64,000 nt of DNA from Bradyrhizobium sp. JYMT SZCCT0180 (GTDB taxonomy: Bacteria; Pseudomonadota; Alphaproteobacteria; Rhizobiales; Xanthobacteraceae): positions 1 to 64,000 of the forward strand of contig NZ_JAFCLZ010000034.1 in the NCBI RefSeq assembly GCF_018130165.1. The letters are read 5' to 3'. The notes below the pieces were generated by a model. It saw only the letters and a list, made by a program, of their open reading frames with translations, was not told where the DNA came from and made no database searches. The position numbers were made by a program, and so were the translations under genes. Shown here piece after piece: positions 26,266 to 34,896 of the stretch. Positions within the stretch are counted from its first letter, which is position 1; each line of letters opens with the position of its first letter.

Positions 26266-27675
26266 TCACAGCGAATAGTACATGTCGAATTCGACCGGAT
26301 GCGGGGTCATCTCGAAGCGCTCGACTTCGGTCATCTTCAGCTCGATGTAGCTGTCGATGAAGTCGTCGTCGAACACGCCGCCGTTCTTGAGGAACGCGCG
26401 GTCCTTGTCGAGGTTTTCCAGCGCCTCGCGCAGCGAACCGCACACCGTCGGGATCTGCTTCAGCTCTTCCTTCGGCAGGTCGTAGAGGTCCTTGTCCATC
26501 GCCGGACCCGGATCGATCTTGTTCTTGATGCCGTCGAGGCCGGCCATCAGCATCGCGGCGAAGCCGAGATACGGATTGGCCATCGGGTCGGGGAAACGCA
26601 CCTCGACGCGCTTGGCCTTCGGGTTGGCGGTGTAGGGGATGCGGCAGGAGGCCGAACGGTTGCGCGCGGAGTAGGCAAGCAGCACGGGGGCTTCATAGCC
26701 CGGGACCAGACGCTTGTAGGAGTTGGTCGACGGGTTGGTGAAGGCGTTGATCGCCTTGGCGTGCTTGATGATGCCGCCGATGTAGTGGAGGCAGGTCTCG
26801 GAGAGGTCGGCATATTTGTTGCCGGCGAACACCGGCTTGCCGTCTTTCCAGATCGACTGGTGGACATGCATGCCCGAGCCGTTGTCGCCATAGATCGGCT
26901 TCGGCATGAAGGTGGCGGTCTTGCCGTAGATGTGCGCGACCTGATGGATGCAGTATTTGTAGATCTGCATGTGGTCGGCCATCAGCGTCAGCGTGTCGAA
27001 CTTCATGCCGAGCTCGTGCTGGGCGGAAGCGACTTCATGGTGATGCTTCTCGACCTTGACGCCCATCTTGGCCATCGCGCCGAGCATTTCCGAGCGCATG
27101 TCCTGCACCGAGTCCTGCGGCGGGACCGGGAAGTAGCCGCCCTTGGTGCGGATGCGGTGACCGAGATTGCCGCCTTCATATTCGGTGTCCGAATTGGTCG
27201 GAAATTCCGAGGAGTCGAGCTTGAAGCCGGTGTTGTAGGGGGTAGAGGAGAAGCGCACGTCGTCGAATACGAAGAACTCGGCTTCCGGTCCGACGAACAC
27301 GGTGTCGCCGACGCCCATCGACTTGACCATCGCCTCGGCCTTCTTGGCCATGCCGCGCGGGTCGCGGTTGTAGGGCTCGCCGGTGGTCGGCTCGAGCACG
27401 TCGCAGGTGATGACCATGGTGGTTTCGGCGAAGAACGGATCGATCGTCGCGGTGACCGGATCGGGCATCAGGCACATGTCGGATTCGTTGATCGCCTTCC
27501 AGCCGGCAATCGACGAGCCGTCGAACATGGTGCCTTCGGCAAAGATTTCCTCGTCGATCATGCCGATGTCGAAAGTCACGTGCTGCCACTTGCCGCGCGG
27601 GTCGGTGAAGCGCAGGTCGACGTATTTTACGTCGTTGTCCTTGATCGATTTCAGGACGTCTTTGGCGGTCTTCAT
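26266..27675 (-). CDS. glnA: Glutamine synthetase type I
   Basis: A 469-residue GSI subunit forming dodecamers that make glutamine from glutamate, ammonia and ATP. Seen: FDGSSIAGWKAINESDM (latch), PEAEFFVFDDVRF (metal-binding Glu), EKHHHEVASAQHELGMKFDT, MPKPIYGDNGSGMHVHQSIW, the flexible loop NPSTNSYKRLVPGYEAPV, and KDLYDLPKEE, the adenylylation site with the modified Tyr near residue 398. Adenylylation by GlnE under PII control is therefore expected. ATG 27675 is preceded by AAAGGGG. It lies 156 bp downstream of glnB on the same strand and is probably read both with it and from its own promoter. Confidence 0.97.
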   Translation of the reverse strand: MKTAKDVLKSIKDNDVKYVDLRFTDPRGKWQHVTFDIGMIDEEIFAEGTMFDGSSIAGWKAINESDMCLMPDPVTATIDPFFAETTMVITCDVLEPTTGEPYNRDPRGMAKKAEAMVKSMGVGDTVFVGPEAEFFVFDDVRFSSTPYNTGFKLDSSEFPTNSDTEYEGGNLGHRIRTKGGYFPVPPQDSVQDMRSEMLGAMAKMGVKVEKHHHEVASAQHELGMKFDTLTLMADHMQIYKYCIHQVAHIYGKTATFMPKPIYGDNGSGMHVHQSIWKDGKPVFAGNKYADLSETCLHYIGGIIKHAKAINAFTNPSTNSYKRLVPGYEAPVLLAYSARNRSASCRIPYTANPKAKRVEVRFPDPMANPYLGFAAMLMAGLDGIKNKIDPGPAMDKDLYDLPKEELKQIPTVCGSLREALENLDKDRAFLKNGGVFDDDFIDSYIELKMTEVERFEMTPHPVEFDMYYSL

Positions 27676-27831
27676 GAATACCCCTTTTGGTTTCCAGGAC
27701 TCTGCGACAACGACATTTTCGCAAACAACACGCACGCACAGACAGAGTGGTGAGATATCGCAAACGAAATCAGGCCGCCGAAGCAGCCCTTTTCTTGTTT
27801 TTCAGTCGCAAAATGCGGGATAGCACCCGGC

Positions 27832-28170
27832 TTAGATAGCGTCCAGCCCGGATTCTCCGGTTCTGATCCGGATCGCTTCTTCGATGTTGGAGACGAAGAT
27901 TTTGCCGTCGCCGATGCGGCCGGTCTGGGCGGCGCGGCGGATCGCGTCGATGGCTTTCTCGACCAGTTCGTCTGATATCACGATCTCGATTTTGACCTTG
28001 GGCAGGAAGTCCACGATGTATTCCGCACCGCGATACAGTTCGGCGTGGCCCTTTTGCCGGCCGAAACCCTTGGCCTCGGTCACGGTGATGCCCTGCAGTC
28101 CGACCTCCTGAAGCGCCTCTTTCACCTCGTCGAGCTTGAACGGCTTGATGATGGCTTCGATTTTTTTCAC
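27832..28170 (-). CDS. glnB: Nitrogen regulatory protein PII
   Basis: A 112-residue trimeric signal protein that reads 2-oxoglutarate, ATP and ADP. It starts KKIEAIIKPFKLDEVKEAL; the T-loop GRQKGHAELYRGAEYIVDFL carries the uridylylated Tyr51; PKVKIEIVISD, RTGRIGDGKIFV-like TGRIGDGKIFVSNIEEAIRI and the C-terminal RTGESGLDAI complete the family pattern. Direct linkage upstream of glnA and absence of amtB favour GlnB over GlnK. GTG or ATG start: the annotated start at 28170 gives KKIEA directly after it. Transcription from a sigma-54 promoter about 155 bp upstream is predicted. Confidence 0.95.
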   Translation of the reverse strand: MKKIEAIIKPFKLDEVKEALQEVGLQGITVTEAKGFGRQKGHAELYRGAEYIVDFLPKVKIEIVISDELVEKAIDAIRRAAQTGRIGDGKIFVSNIEEAIRIRTGESGLDAI

Positions 28171-28325
28171 TGAGCGCCTCCCGGGCAGTTCAAATTGCAG
28201 AGCAGATAGTTTCGATGTCGCGCGTGGCGCCGTCTGGTGGTCGATCCCTGATCAGGGCCCGAAACGCTCGCAATTGCTGCGAACGACGACGGTCCTGAGC
28301 CGGCTTCCTTACCGGCTTCCCCAAA

Positions 28326-28341
28326 AGCAGGGTCTATGCCA
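28326..28341 (-). promoter_or_regulatory. Sigma-54 promoter for glnB-glnA
   Basis: On the minus strand TGGCATAGACCCTGCT matches the RpoN consensus TGGCAC-N5-TTGCT with the invariant GG and GC ten bases apart. It lies about 155 bp upstream of glnB. NtrC activation under nitrogen limitation is expected from the family; I did not find a clear NtrC palindrome upstream. Confidence 0.7.
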
Positions 28342-28535
28342 AGTTGTTAACGGGCCTGATTTTGGAATGTTATCAGACTTTTAACAGGCAATCGGCAGAG
28401 GTCGAGCCGGACGCTGCATGATACCCAAGCCTACCAAATAGGCAAACCGATCAATTGGTATGCAGCTATTGGAGAATTGGCTACGGCCGATATCGGAAAT
28501 GCCTCCGGAAAAGGCTGACAGATCGAGGATTCGGC

Positions 28536-30035
28536 ATGGAAGTACTGACCACCACTGAGATGGAGCGTGCCGACCGAATGACCATTGCCGCCGGCACGCC
28601 CGGCTTTGCGCTGATGATGAGCGCGGGCCAGGCCGTCGCCGAAGCCGCGATGGAGCTGGTCGAGGAGGGCCCGATCGTGGTGGTCGCGGGCCGCGGCAAC
28701 AATGGCGGCGACGGATTTGTCGCTGCGGCCGAACTTGCCGCGCGCGGCCGCGAGGTCTCGGTGATCCTACTGTGCGAGCGGGACAGTCTGACGGGCGACG
28801 CGGCACTCGCGGCGAAGGGCTGGAAATACCCGGTGCTGCCGTTCAATCCCCAGGCGATCGGAAAGCCGGCGCTGATCATCGATGCGCTGCTCGGCGCCGG
28901 TCTCAACCGTCCCGTGAAGGGCGATCCGCTTGAGATGATCGACGCGATCAACGCCAACGGCGCGCCCGTCCTCGCCGTCGATCTGCCGAGCGGTATCAAC
29001 GGCACCACCGGCGCCGTGATGGATGTTGCGATCAACGCCGTCGAGACCGTGACGTTCTTCCGCAAGAAGCCGGCGCATCTGTTGCTGCCGGGACGGATGC
29101 ATTGCGGCCGCGTCCGCGTCGCCGACATCGGCATCGATGCGCATGTGCTGGGCGAGATCCAGCCGCAGGCAACGGAAAACGTTCCGCAGGCCTGGCAGGG
29201 ATGCTTTCCGGTGCCGCGGATCGATGGCCACAAATATGCGCGCGGTCACGCTGTCGTCGTCTCCGGCGACATGGCCTCGACGGGTGCGGCGCGGCTGGCG
29301 GCACGCGCCGCGCTGCGCGCCGGCGCCGGCCTCGTCACGCTGGCCTCGCCGCGCGAGGCGCTGGCGGTCAATGCTTCGGCGCTAACCGCGGTGATGATCC
29401 GCGCGGTCGATAGCGCGGTCGAATTCGCTGACATGCTGAACGACAAGCGGCTCAATGCCTGCGTGATCGGGCCGGGCGCCGGAATCAGCGCGCGCACGCG
29501 CGATCTTGTCCACACCGCATTGTCGGCAAAACGTCACCTCGTGCTCGATGCCGACGCGCTGACGAGCTTTGCGCAAGAACCGGAGCGTTTGTTTGAATCG
29601 ATCAAGGCGTCGAGCGATCCGCAGGTGGTGCTGACCCCGCACGAGGGCGAGTTTCCGCGGCTGTTCAGCGACATCAGTAACAAGCATCCGGGCCGCTCCA
29701 AACTCGAAAGGGTGCGTGATGCCGCCTTACGCTCCGGCGCGGTGGTGCTGCTGAAGGGGCCGGATACGGTGGTGGCGTCGCCCGATGGCCGCGCCAGCAT
29801 CGCTGCCAACGCGCCGCCCTGGCTCGCCACCGCCGGCGCCGGCGACGTGCTGGCGGGGATCATCGCAGGGTTATTGGCGCAGGGCGTGCCGGCCTTCGAG
29901 GCCGCCTGTATCGGCGTCTGGATGCACGGCGAGGGCGCGCGGGAGGCGGGGCCCGGCCTGATCGCGGAAGATTTGACCGAAGTGCTGCCCGCGGTGTTCC
30001 GGCGGCTCTATGACGAGTTCGGTGTTGAGTATTAG
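28536..30035 (+). CDS. nnr: Bifunctional NAD(P)H-hydrate epimerase / ADP-dependent dehydratase
   Basis: A 499-residue repair enzyme. The N-terminal YjeF_N domain (about residues 1-215) epimerises damaged NAD(P)H hydrate: VVVAGRGNNGGDGFVAA, ALLGAGLNRPVKG, VLAVDLPSGINGTTG. The C-terminal ribokinase-like domain (about 230-495) dehydrates it using ADP: GHKYARGHAVVVSGDMASTG, CVIGPGAGI, LDADALTSFAQ, VVLTPHEGEFPRLF, VVLLKGPDTVVASPDG and AGAGDVLAGIIAGLLAQG. ATG 28536 is chosen over the longer frame to 28455. It starts about 150 bp from the glnB sigma-54 promoter on the other strand. Its 3' end overlaps the next gene by 26 bases. Confidence 0.94.
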   Translation: MEVLTTTEMERADRMTIAAGTPGFALMMSAGQAVAEAAMELVEEGPIVVVAGRGNNGGDGFVAAAELAARGREVSVILLCERDSLTGDAALAAKGWKYPVLPFNPQAIGKPALIIDALLGAGLNRPVKGDPLEMIDAINANGAPVLAVDLPSGINGTTGAVMDVAINAVETVTFFRKKPAHLLLPGRMHCGRVRVADIGIDAHVLGEIQPQATENVPQAWQGCFPVPRIDGHKYARGHAVVVSGDMASTGAARLAARAALRAGAGLVTLASPREALAVNASALTAVMIRAVDSAVEFADMLNDKRLNACVIGPGAGISARTRDLVHTALSAKRHLVLDADALTSFAQEPERLFESIKASSDPQVVLTPHEGEFPRLFSDISNKHPGRSKLERVRDAALRSGAVVLLKGPDTVVASPDGRASIAANAPPWLATAGAGDVLAGIIAGLLAQGVPAFEAACIGVWMHGEGAREAGPGLIAEDLTEVLPAVFRRLYDEFGVEY

Positions 30036-30465
30036 GCAACTCGAACTGGCCGACATGGATGCCGCTGCGCGGGTCCATCGAACAAGCTTCGACCATGCCT
30101 TGCCCTGGCTCGCCGGTCTGCACACGCCCGAGGAAGATCGCTGGTTCTATCGCGAGCGCATGTTCAAAACGTGCACGCTCTGGGGCGCGTTCGATGACAA
30201 TGCCCTGACCGGAGTGATCGCCTTCCACGACGACTGGATCGAGCAACTCTATGTGCTGCCGGAAGCGCAGGGGCAGGGCGTCGGTGCCGAATTGCTTGAC
30301 GTCGCTAAGCGTGCTTCCGAGCGGCTGCAGCTATGGACGTTCCAGCGGAATGCACGGGCGCGGCGCTTCTATGAAGCGCGAGGCTTTGTGCTGGTGGAGC
30401 AGACCGATGGCGCCGGCAATGAAGAGAAAGAGCCGGACGCACGTTATCTCTGGACGCGCGGATAA
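30010..30465 (+). CDS. GNAT family N-acetyltransferase
   Basis: A 151-residue single GNAT domain: VLSIRQLELADMDAAARVHR at the N terminus, GAFDDNALTGVIAFHDDWIE, the acetyl-CoA loop LYVLPEAQGQGVGAELLDVA (RxxGxG-type, with Q in the first position), and LWTFQRNARARRFYEARGFV near the end. The substrate is unknown. The start lies inside the last codons of the NAD(P)H-hydrate repair gene, so translation is probably coupled. Confidence 0.85.
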   Translation: MTSSVLSIRQLELADMDAAARVHRTSFDHALPWLAGLHTPEEDRWFYRERMFKTCTLWGAFDDNALTGVIAFHDDWIEQLYVLPEAQGQGVGAELLDVAKRASERLQLWTFQRNARARRFYEARGFVLVEQTDGAGNEEKEPDARYLWTRG

Positions 30466-30473
30466 GTCGGTCG

Positions 30474-31559
30474 TTAGCTCACGAGATATTTCGCCACCGC
30501 CGCCTCGTTCCATTCCAGCCCAAGGCCAGGACCTCGCGCGGTCAGCGTGCCGTCGATGATCTCGGCGGGGTGGGCGAGGATGACGCCGGCAAAGTCGAGG
30601 AATTCGAGCCAGTGCGCTGTCGGCGTCACCGCCAGCATGTGGGCGCTGGCTTCGGCGAACAGATGGCTCGACACCGGAATGTTGGCGGCTTCCGCTTGGG
30701 CTGCGACTTGCAGCCAGCCGGTGACGCCGCCGCATTTCATCAGGTCGGGCATGATGAAGTCGCTGGCGCCGGCTGCGATCGCCTCGGCAAAGCCGCGCGG
30801 GAACCACCAGTTCTCGCCGGCCTGGATCGGCGTCGGCGACGTCTCGCGCACCTTGGCATGGCCCAACAGATTTTCCTGCGGCACCGGCTCTTCGATCCAG
30901 TGCAGGTCATAAGGGGCGAGGCGCGCGATGCGGCGGGTGGCTTCCGCGGGATCGAGCGACTGGTTGAAGTCGATCATCAATGCGACATCGGGGCCGAGCA
31001 GGGCGCGCACGCCCTTGACCATCCGCTCGTCATTGGCGGCGTCGCCGTCGCCGCCCTTGATCTTGATGCCGCGAAATCCCTGCTCCAGCGAGCGGCGCAG
31101 CGCCTTCTCGTCCGCGATCGGATCGACCACGCCATAGCTGTCATAGGCCTTGATCGGCCGCGGCGCGCCGCCGAGCAGCTCGGCCAATGGCCGACCGGCA
31201 ATCTGGCCGAGCGCGTCCCAATAGGCCATGTCGAGCCCGGACACCGCCATGCCGACGAGGCCCTGCCAGCCGAGCAGGCGGAATTTCGCGTCCATCGCCT
31301 TCATCAGATCAAACGGCGCAACCGGGTTGCCGACGAGATCGCGGCCGATCCCCTCGATCAGATGCACCAGCGGTTTCACCGTCAGTTCGGTGTAGGCGAA
31401 GATGTAAGCGTGGCCGGTAACGCCCTGGTCGGTTTCGACATCGATCAGCACCATGTGGGCGGCTTCGATGAGCGCGAATGCGGTCTTCACTGGTCGTGCG
31501 ATCGGCACCACGAGGCCGCGGGCGGTGACGCTGCGAATGGCGGCAACGGATGCGCTCAT
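30474..31559 (-). CDS. Mandelate racemase / muconate lactonizing enzyme family protein
   Basis: A 361-residue enolase-superfamily protein. The N-terminal capping domain holds LVDVETDQGVTGHAYIFAYT-like residues; the barrel has KIKGG (K-x-K base position), metal ligands in MIDFNQS, HWIEEPVP and IQAGENWW, and IPVSSHLFAEASAHM with a His in the position of the mandelate-racemase base. The pattern resembles mandelate racemase more than muconate lactonizing enzyme, but substrate cannot be assigned. ATG 31559 has AGGAGATC upstream and overlaps nothing; it is preferred over 31580. Ten bases separate it from the upstream oxidase-like gene, so the two form an operon. Confidence 0.88.
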   Translation of the reverse strand: MSASVAAIRSVTARGLVVPIARPVKTAFALIEAAHMVLIDVETDQGVTGHAYIFAYTELTVKPLVHLIEGIGRDLVGNPVAPFDLMKAMDAKFRLLGWQGLVGMAVSGLDMAYWDALGQIAGRPLAELLGGAPRPIKAYDSYGVVDPIADEKALRRSLEQGFRGIKIKGGDGDAANDERMVKGVRALLGPDVALMIDFNQSLDPAEATRRIARLAPYDLHWIEEPVPQENLLGHAKVRETSPTPIQAGENWWFPRGFAEAIAAGASDFIMPDLMKCGGVTGWLQVAAQAEAANIPVSSHLFAEASAHMLAVTPTAHWLEFLDFAGVILAHPAEIIDGTLTARGPGLGLEWNEAAVAKYLVS

Positions 31560-31569
31560 GCTGATCTCC

Positions 31570-32880
31570 TCATTCCACACTGTACCATCGCACCAGGCGG
31601 GGGGCGGCCCAATCGGTCGCGGCGGATTCGATCAGCCAGCGTCCGGCATATTCGGCGGCGAAGGCGATGCGTTGGGTTTGGCCGGGTTCGATGGCCAGCG
31701 TGTCCAGCCAGAACGGCTTCCAGCCGTCATCGAGCCGGTCGAGCAGCCGGAAATGATGGCCGTGGAAATGGAATACCGTTGGGGTGGCGCCGCGGTTGTT
31801 CAGGGCCAGTACAACGGTCCGTCCCGCTTTGGTACGAACTGCGGGCGCGGCGGTCGCCGCGAAGCTCGCCGGCGGCACCCAGTCGCCTTGCGGCCCGCCA
31901 AGGGCCAATTCGGCCCGGGTTGCGCCCTTGAGGTCGAGCCGCGCCGGCAGGCCGTTGGAAGGTAGCGGTGGCGCCGGGGGAAGCGGGGCGGCGCGAACCG
32001 GCGGTTCACCCGAGACGATCAGCCTGCCGATGGGGCGGGCCTCCTTGCCGTCGTGGACCAGAATCGTTGCGGTGGTCCCGGCGGGCGCCGTCACATCGAT
32101 AAAGCCATCGACGCGGCCGCCGGGGGGCAGCACCAGCGCGCCGTTGCGGGCCTGGAACGGCTCGGAGGGCTGGCCGTCGATAGCCATGACGCGGACGTCG
32201 ATATTCTCGATTTTGGCCGCGATAACAGACCGCTGGCAGCCATTAATGAAGCGAATCCTGATCCGTTCATTGGTTCGCGCTGTAATATCGAGCGAAAGCC
32301 GGCCGTTGGCCGTCAAAACCGTTGCAGCGTCCTTGGGGTCTAGCCCGGGTGCGATCGCTGACCCGTCCGGGCGCAGCCGCCAGTCTTCGACCAGAAACAC
32401 CTCGTCGCGATCGACGGCAACGGTCTCGGTTTCCCGGACCACCAATGCGCGAGCCCGCGAAGGCCGTGCCTGGCCGTCGCCGAGAAGGGTCAGGTCACAC
32501 AGCAGCGTCCCGGCATGTCGCAGCGGCAGTTGCAGGGTTTCCTTCACCCCGGCCGCGAGCGGCGCGCGGGCCGTCAGCGATTCGACGCTCGCGGCCCCGT
32601 CGAGCCCCCGCCAATTGAGGGCAACGGGCTGCGGCAGCTCATTGGCGAGCGTGACTTCAACGGTATCGCCGCGCTTGAATCTCATTTCCGAACCGGCGAG
32701 TGACCAAACCGGCGTCCCCGGCGCCCCTGGCCGAAGCGCAACGACATCGGCTTTGGCTTGCAGCGCCAGCGCGGCGCGGCCTTGAGCCGAGCCAATGGCG
32801 GGCCATATCGGGAGCAAGGCGGCAGCGCCCAGTCCGGCCATCAGCTCGCGTCGGTGCAGCAGGGATTTGGGGCTTGTCAT
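31570..32880 (-). CDS. Multicopper-oxidase-like exported protein lacking most copper ligands
   Basis: About 436 residues. A twin-arginine-type leader (SLLHRRELMAGLGAAALLPI) suggests Tat export to the periplasm. Three cupredoxin domains follow: GSEMRFKRGDTVEVTLANEL, RIRFINGCQRSVIAAKIENI and the C-terminal PTVFHFHGHHFRLLD. A working oxidase needs four paired His motifs. Here HWHG is replaced by NWRG, the second and fourth motifs lack their histidines (the C terminus reads GRWLIESAATDW where HCH is expected), and only the third motif retains several His. This resembles the non-enzymatic SufI/FtsP type. ATG 32880 is chosen; ATG 32898 is possible. It is the first gene of an operon with the enolase-superfamily gene. 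Confidence 0.8.
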   Translation of the reverse strand: MTSPKSLLHRRELMAGLGAAALLPIWPAIGSAQGRAALALQAKADVVALRPGAPGTPVWSLAGSEMRFKRGDTVEVTLANELPQPVALNWRGLDGAASVESLTARAPLAAGVKETLQLPLRHAGTLLCDLTLLGDGQARPSRARALVVRETETVAVDRDEVFLVEDWRLRPDGSAIAPGLDPKDAATVLTANGRLSLDITARTNERIRIRFINGCQRSVIAAKIENIDVRVMAIDGQPSEPFQARNGALVLPPGGRVDGFIDVTAPAGTTATILVHDGKEARPIGRLIVSGEPPVRAAPLPPAPPLPSNGLPARLDLKGATRAELALGGPQGDWVPPASFAATAAPAVRTKAGRTVVLALNNRGATPTVFHFHGHHFRLLDRLDDGWKPFWLDTLAIEPGQTQRIAFAAEYAGRWLIESAATDWAAPRLVRWYSVE

Positions 32881-32962
32881 GAGACCGATGCGGACCATTT
32901 TCTGGCGGCCCTGTCCAGCTGTGACGCCTTGCCTCGGGCGGCCCGCAAAAAGCGCCATTTTT

Positions 32963-32992
32963 TTGCTGCGGACCGGTGGGCGCATGTTATAA
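32963..32992 (+). promoter_or_regulatory. Possible tRNA-Leu promoter
   Basis: TTGCTG, 18 bases, TTATAA, ending about 44 bp before the tRNA. It is on the opposite strand to, and overlaps the leader of, the oxidase-like gene. Confidence 0.4.
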
Positions 32993-33035
32993 GCCCGCCG
33001 CTCGCGGCATCGCGGCCGGACTGGATGCTTTTTAC

Positions 33036-33120
33036 GCGGGCGTGGCGGAACTGGTAGACGCGCTGGATTTAGGTTCCAGTGACGAAAGTTGTGGGGGTTC
33101 GAGTCCCTCCGCCCGCACCA
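33036..33120 (+). tRNA. tRNA-Leu (anticodon UAG)
   Basis: 85 bases with the 3' CCA encoded. The acceptor stem GCGGGCG pairs with CGCCCGC; the anticodon stem CTGGA/TCCAG encloses TTTAGGT, giving anticodon TAG. The long variable arm (GACGAAAGTTGT) and GGTTCGAGTCC T-arm are as expected for a class II tRNA. Confidence 0.96.
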
Positions 33121-33284
33121 AGCGCTCTATTCAAGCGTTTGCATGACGAATACTGGAGGGCCTGTTCCCCGGTTGGGGAGTTGGGTCAGCCGAACCACCG
33201 GCGCAGGCTTTAAGGGCCCTGCGTCGATCCAATTGACAATGTCGGGGCCATCAGGCCCTGCCGAAACGGAAGAAGATTGACGCC

Positions 33285-34646
33285 ATGCAGGTCACCGAAA
33301 CCCTCGTCGAGGGATTGAAGCACGAGTTCAAGATCAGCGTTCCCGCATCGGATCTCGATGCCAAGGCCGGCGCCAAGCTGATCGACCTCAAGGACAAGGT
33401 GAAGCTCAACGGCTTCCGTCCCGGCAAGGTGCCGGTGAGCCATCTGAAGAAGGTCTATGGCCGCTCGGTCATGGCCGAGACCATCGACCAGACCATCCGC
33501 GACACCAACACGCAGATCTTCACCGATCGCGGCTTCCGCCTTGCGACCGAACCGAAGATCACGATGCCGACCGAGGAAAAAGAGGTCGAGGAACTCCTCT
33601 CCGGCAAGAGCGATCTCACCTACACGGTGGCGATCGAGGTGGTGCCGACGATCCAGCTCGCCGACTTCAAGAGCTTTACCGTCGAGAAGCCGGTCGTCGA
33701 CGTGTCCGACAGCGATGTCGACGACGCCATCAAGCGCATCGCCGACCAGAGCCGCCCCTATAACGCCAAGAGCGAAGGCGCGAAGGCCGAGAACGGCGAT
33801 CGCGTCACCATCAACTTCACCGGCCGTATCGACGGTACGCCGTTCGAGGGTGGTACCGGCGAGGGCATCCAGGTCGTGATCGGCACCGGCCAGTTCATTC
33901 CGGGCTTTGAAGAGCAGTTGATCGGCATCGGCGCGGGCGAGACCCGCACGCTGAAGGTCTCTTTCCCCAAGAACTACGCCAGCGAAAAGCTGGCCGGCCA
34001 GCCGGCCGAGTTCGAGACCACCGCCACCGCCATCGAAGCTCCCGGCGAAACCGTTGTCGACGACGAATTTGCAAAAACGCTCGGCCTCGAATCGCTCGAC
34101 AAGCTGAAGGAAGCCGCGCGCGAGCGCCTGGTCGCTGAGTTTGCCGGTGCGACGCGCCAGCGCGTCAAGCGCGCGCTGCTCGACCGTCTCGACGAGAGCC
34201 ACAAGTTCGAAGCGCCGCCGTCGCTGATCGCCGAAGAGTTCAATCTGATGTGGAACTCGATCAAGGCCGAGATGGAGTCCAGCGGCAAGACCTTTGCCGA
34301 CGAGAACACCACCGAGGACGCCGCCAAAGAAGAATACCAGAAGATCGCCGACCGCCGGGTCCGCCTCGGCCTCGTGCTGTCGGAGATTGGCGAGAAGAAC
34401 AAGATCACCGTCACCGACGACGAAGTCAGCCGGGCCGTGATCGAGCGGGCCCGCCAGATGCCGGGCCGCGAGAAGGAAGTCTGGGACTACTATCGCAACA
34501 ACACCAATGCGCTGGCCCAGCTTCGTGCGCCGATTTATGAAGACAAGGTGGTCGATTTCATCCTCGAACTCGCCAACGTGACCGAAAAGAAGGTTTCGCG
34601 CGAAGACCTGTTCAAGGACGAGGACGCTGAGAAAACTGCCGCTTAA
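33285..34646 (+). CDS. tig: Trigger factor
   Basis: A 453-residue ribosome-bound chaperone and peptidyl-prolyl isomerase. The N-terminal ribosome-binding domain contains NGFRPGKVPVSHLKKVYG (the GFRxGKxP signature, residues about 44-61). The FKBP domain covers about 155-245 (NGDRVTINFTGRIDGTPFEG, PGFEEQLIGIGAGETRTLKV), followed by the helical C-terminal chaperone domain. The conserved order tig-clpP-clpX-lon follows. A GAAGAAG stretch lies upstream of ATG 33285. The 250-bp gap to clpP holds no gene or clear terminator, so partial read-through is possible. Confidence 0.97.
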   Translation: MQVTETLVEGLKHEFKISVPASDLDAKAGAKLIDLKDKVKLNGFRPGKVPVSHLKKVYGRSVMAETIDQTIRDTNTQIFTDRGFRLATEPKITMPTEEKEVEELLSGKSDLTYTVAIEVVPTIQLADFKSFTVEKPVVDVSDSDVDDAIKRIADQSRPYNAKSEGAKAENGDRVTINFTGRIDGTPFEGGTGEGIQVVIGTGQFIPGFEEQLIGIGAGETRTLKVSFPKNYASEKLAGQPAEFETTATAIEAPGETVVDDEFAKTLGLESLDKLKEAARERLVAEFAGATRQRVKRALLDRLDESHKFEAPPSLIAEEFNLMWNSIKAEMESSGKTFADENTTEDAAKEEYQKIADRRVRLGLVLSEIGEKNKITVTDDEVSRAVIERARQMPGREKEVWDYYRNNTNALAQLRAPIYEDKVVDFILELANVTEKKVSREDLFKDEDAEKTAA

Positions 34647-34896
34647 TCCCGGCACCTGATGTTAATGATGAACGGCGAAAGCGGCGGGGCTCCGGCATCC
34701 GTCGCTATGAGTTCGGCTGCGAATCAGTTTGAACTCGTCTAACTCAGCTCGCCATTGCCCGGCCTTGTCGCCGGGGAATTGGCTCATATCTGAGCTCTGT
34801 CTGTGAAGTCCTGCATCACGGGACGTTCGTCCATTTCGGGCAAATCAAGCCTGGTTGCCGATGGATGTCCGCCCCCGCCAACCCCTTAGGTGATTC

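Noticed and set aside
26299..27753. 484-codon frame antisense to glnA
   Set aside because: Shadow frame; repetitive Val/His/Arg composition, and glnA is certain.
33210..34655. 481-codon frame antisense to tig
   Set aside because: Shadow frame covering the whole of trigger factor.
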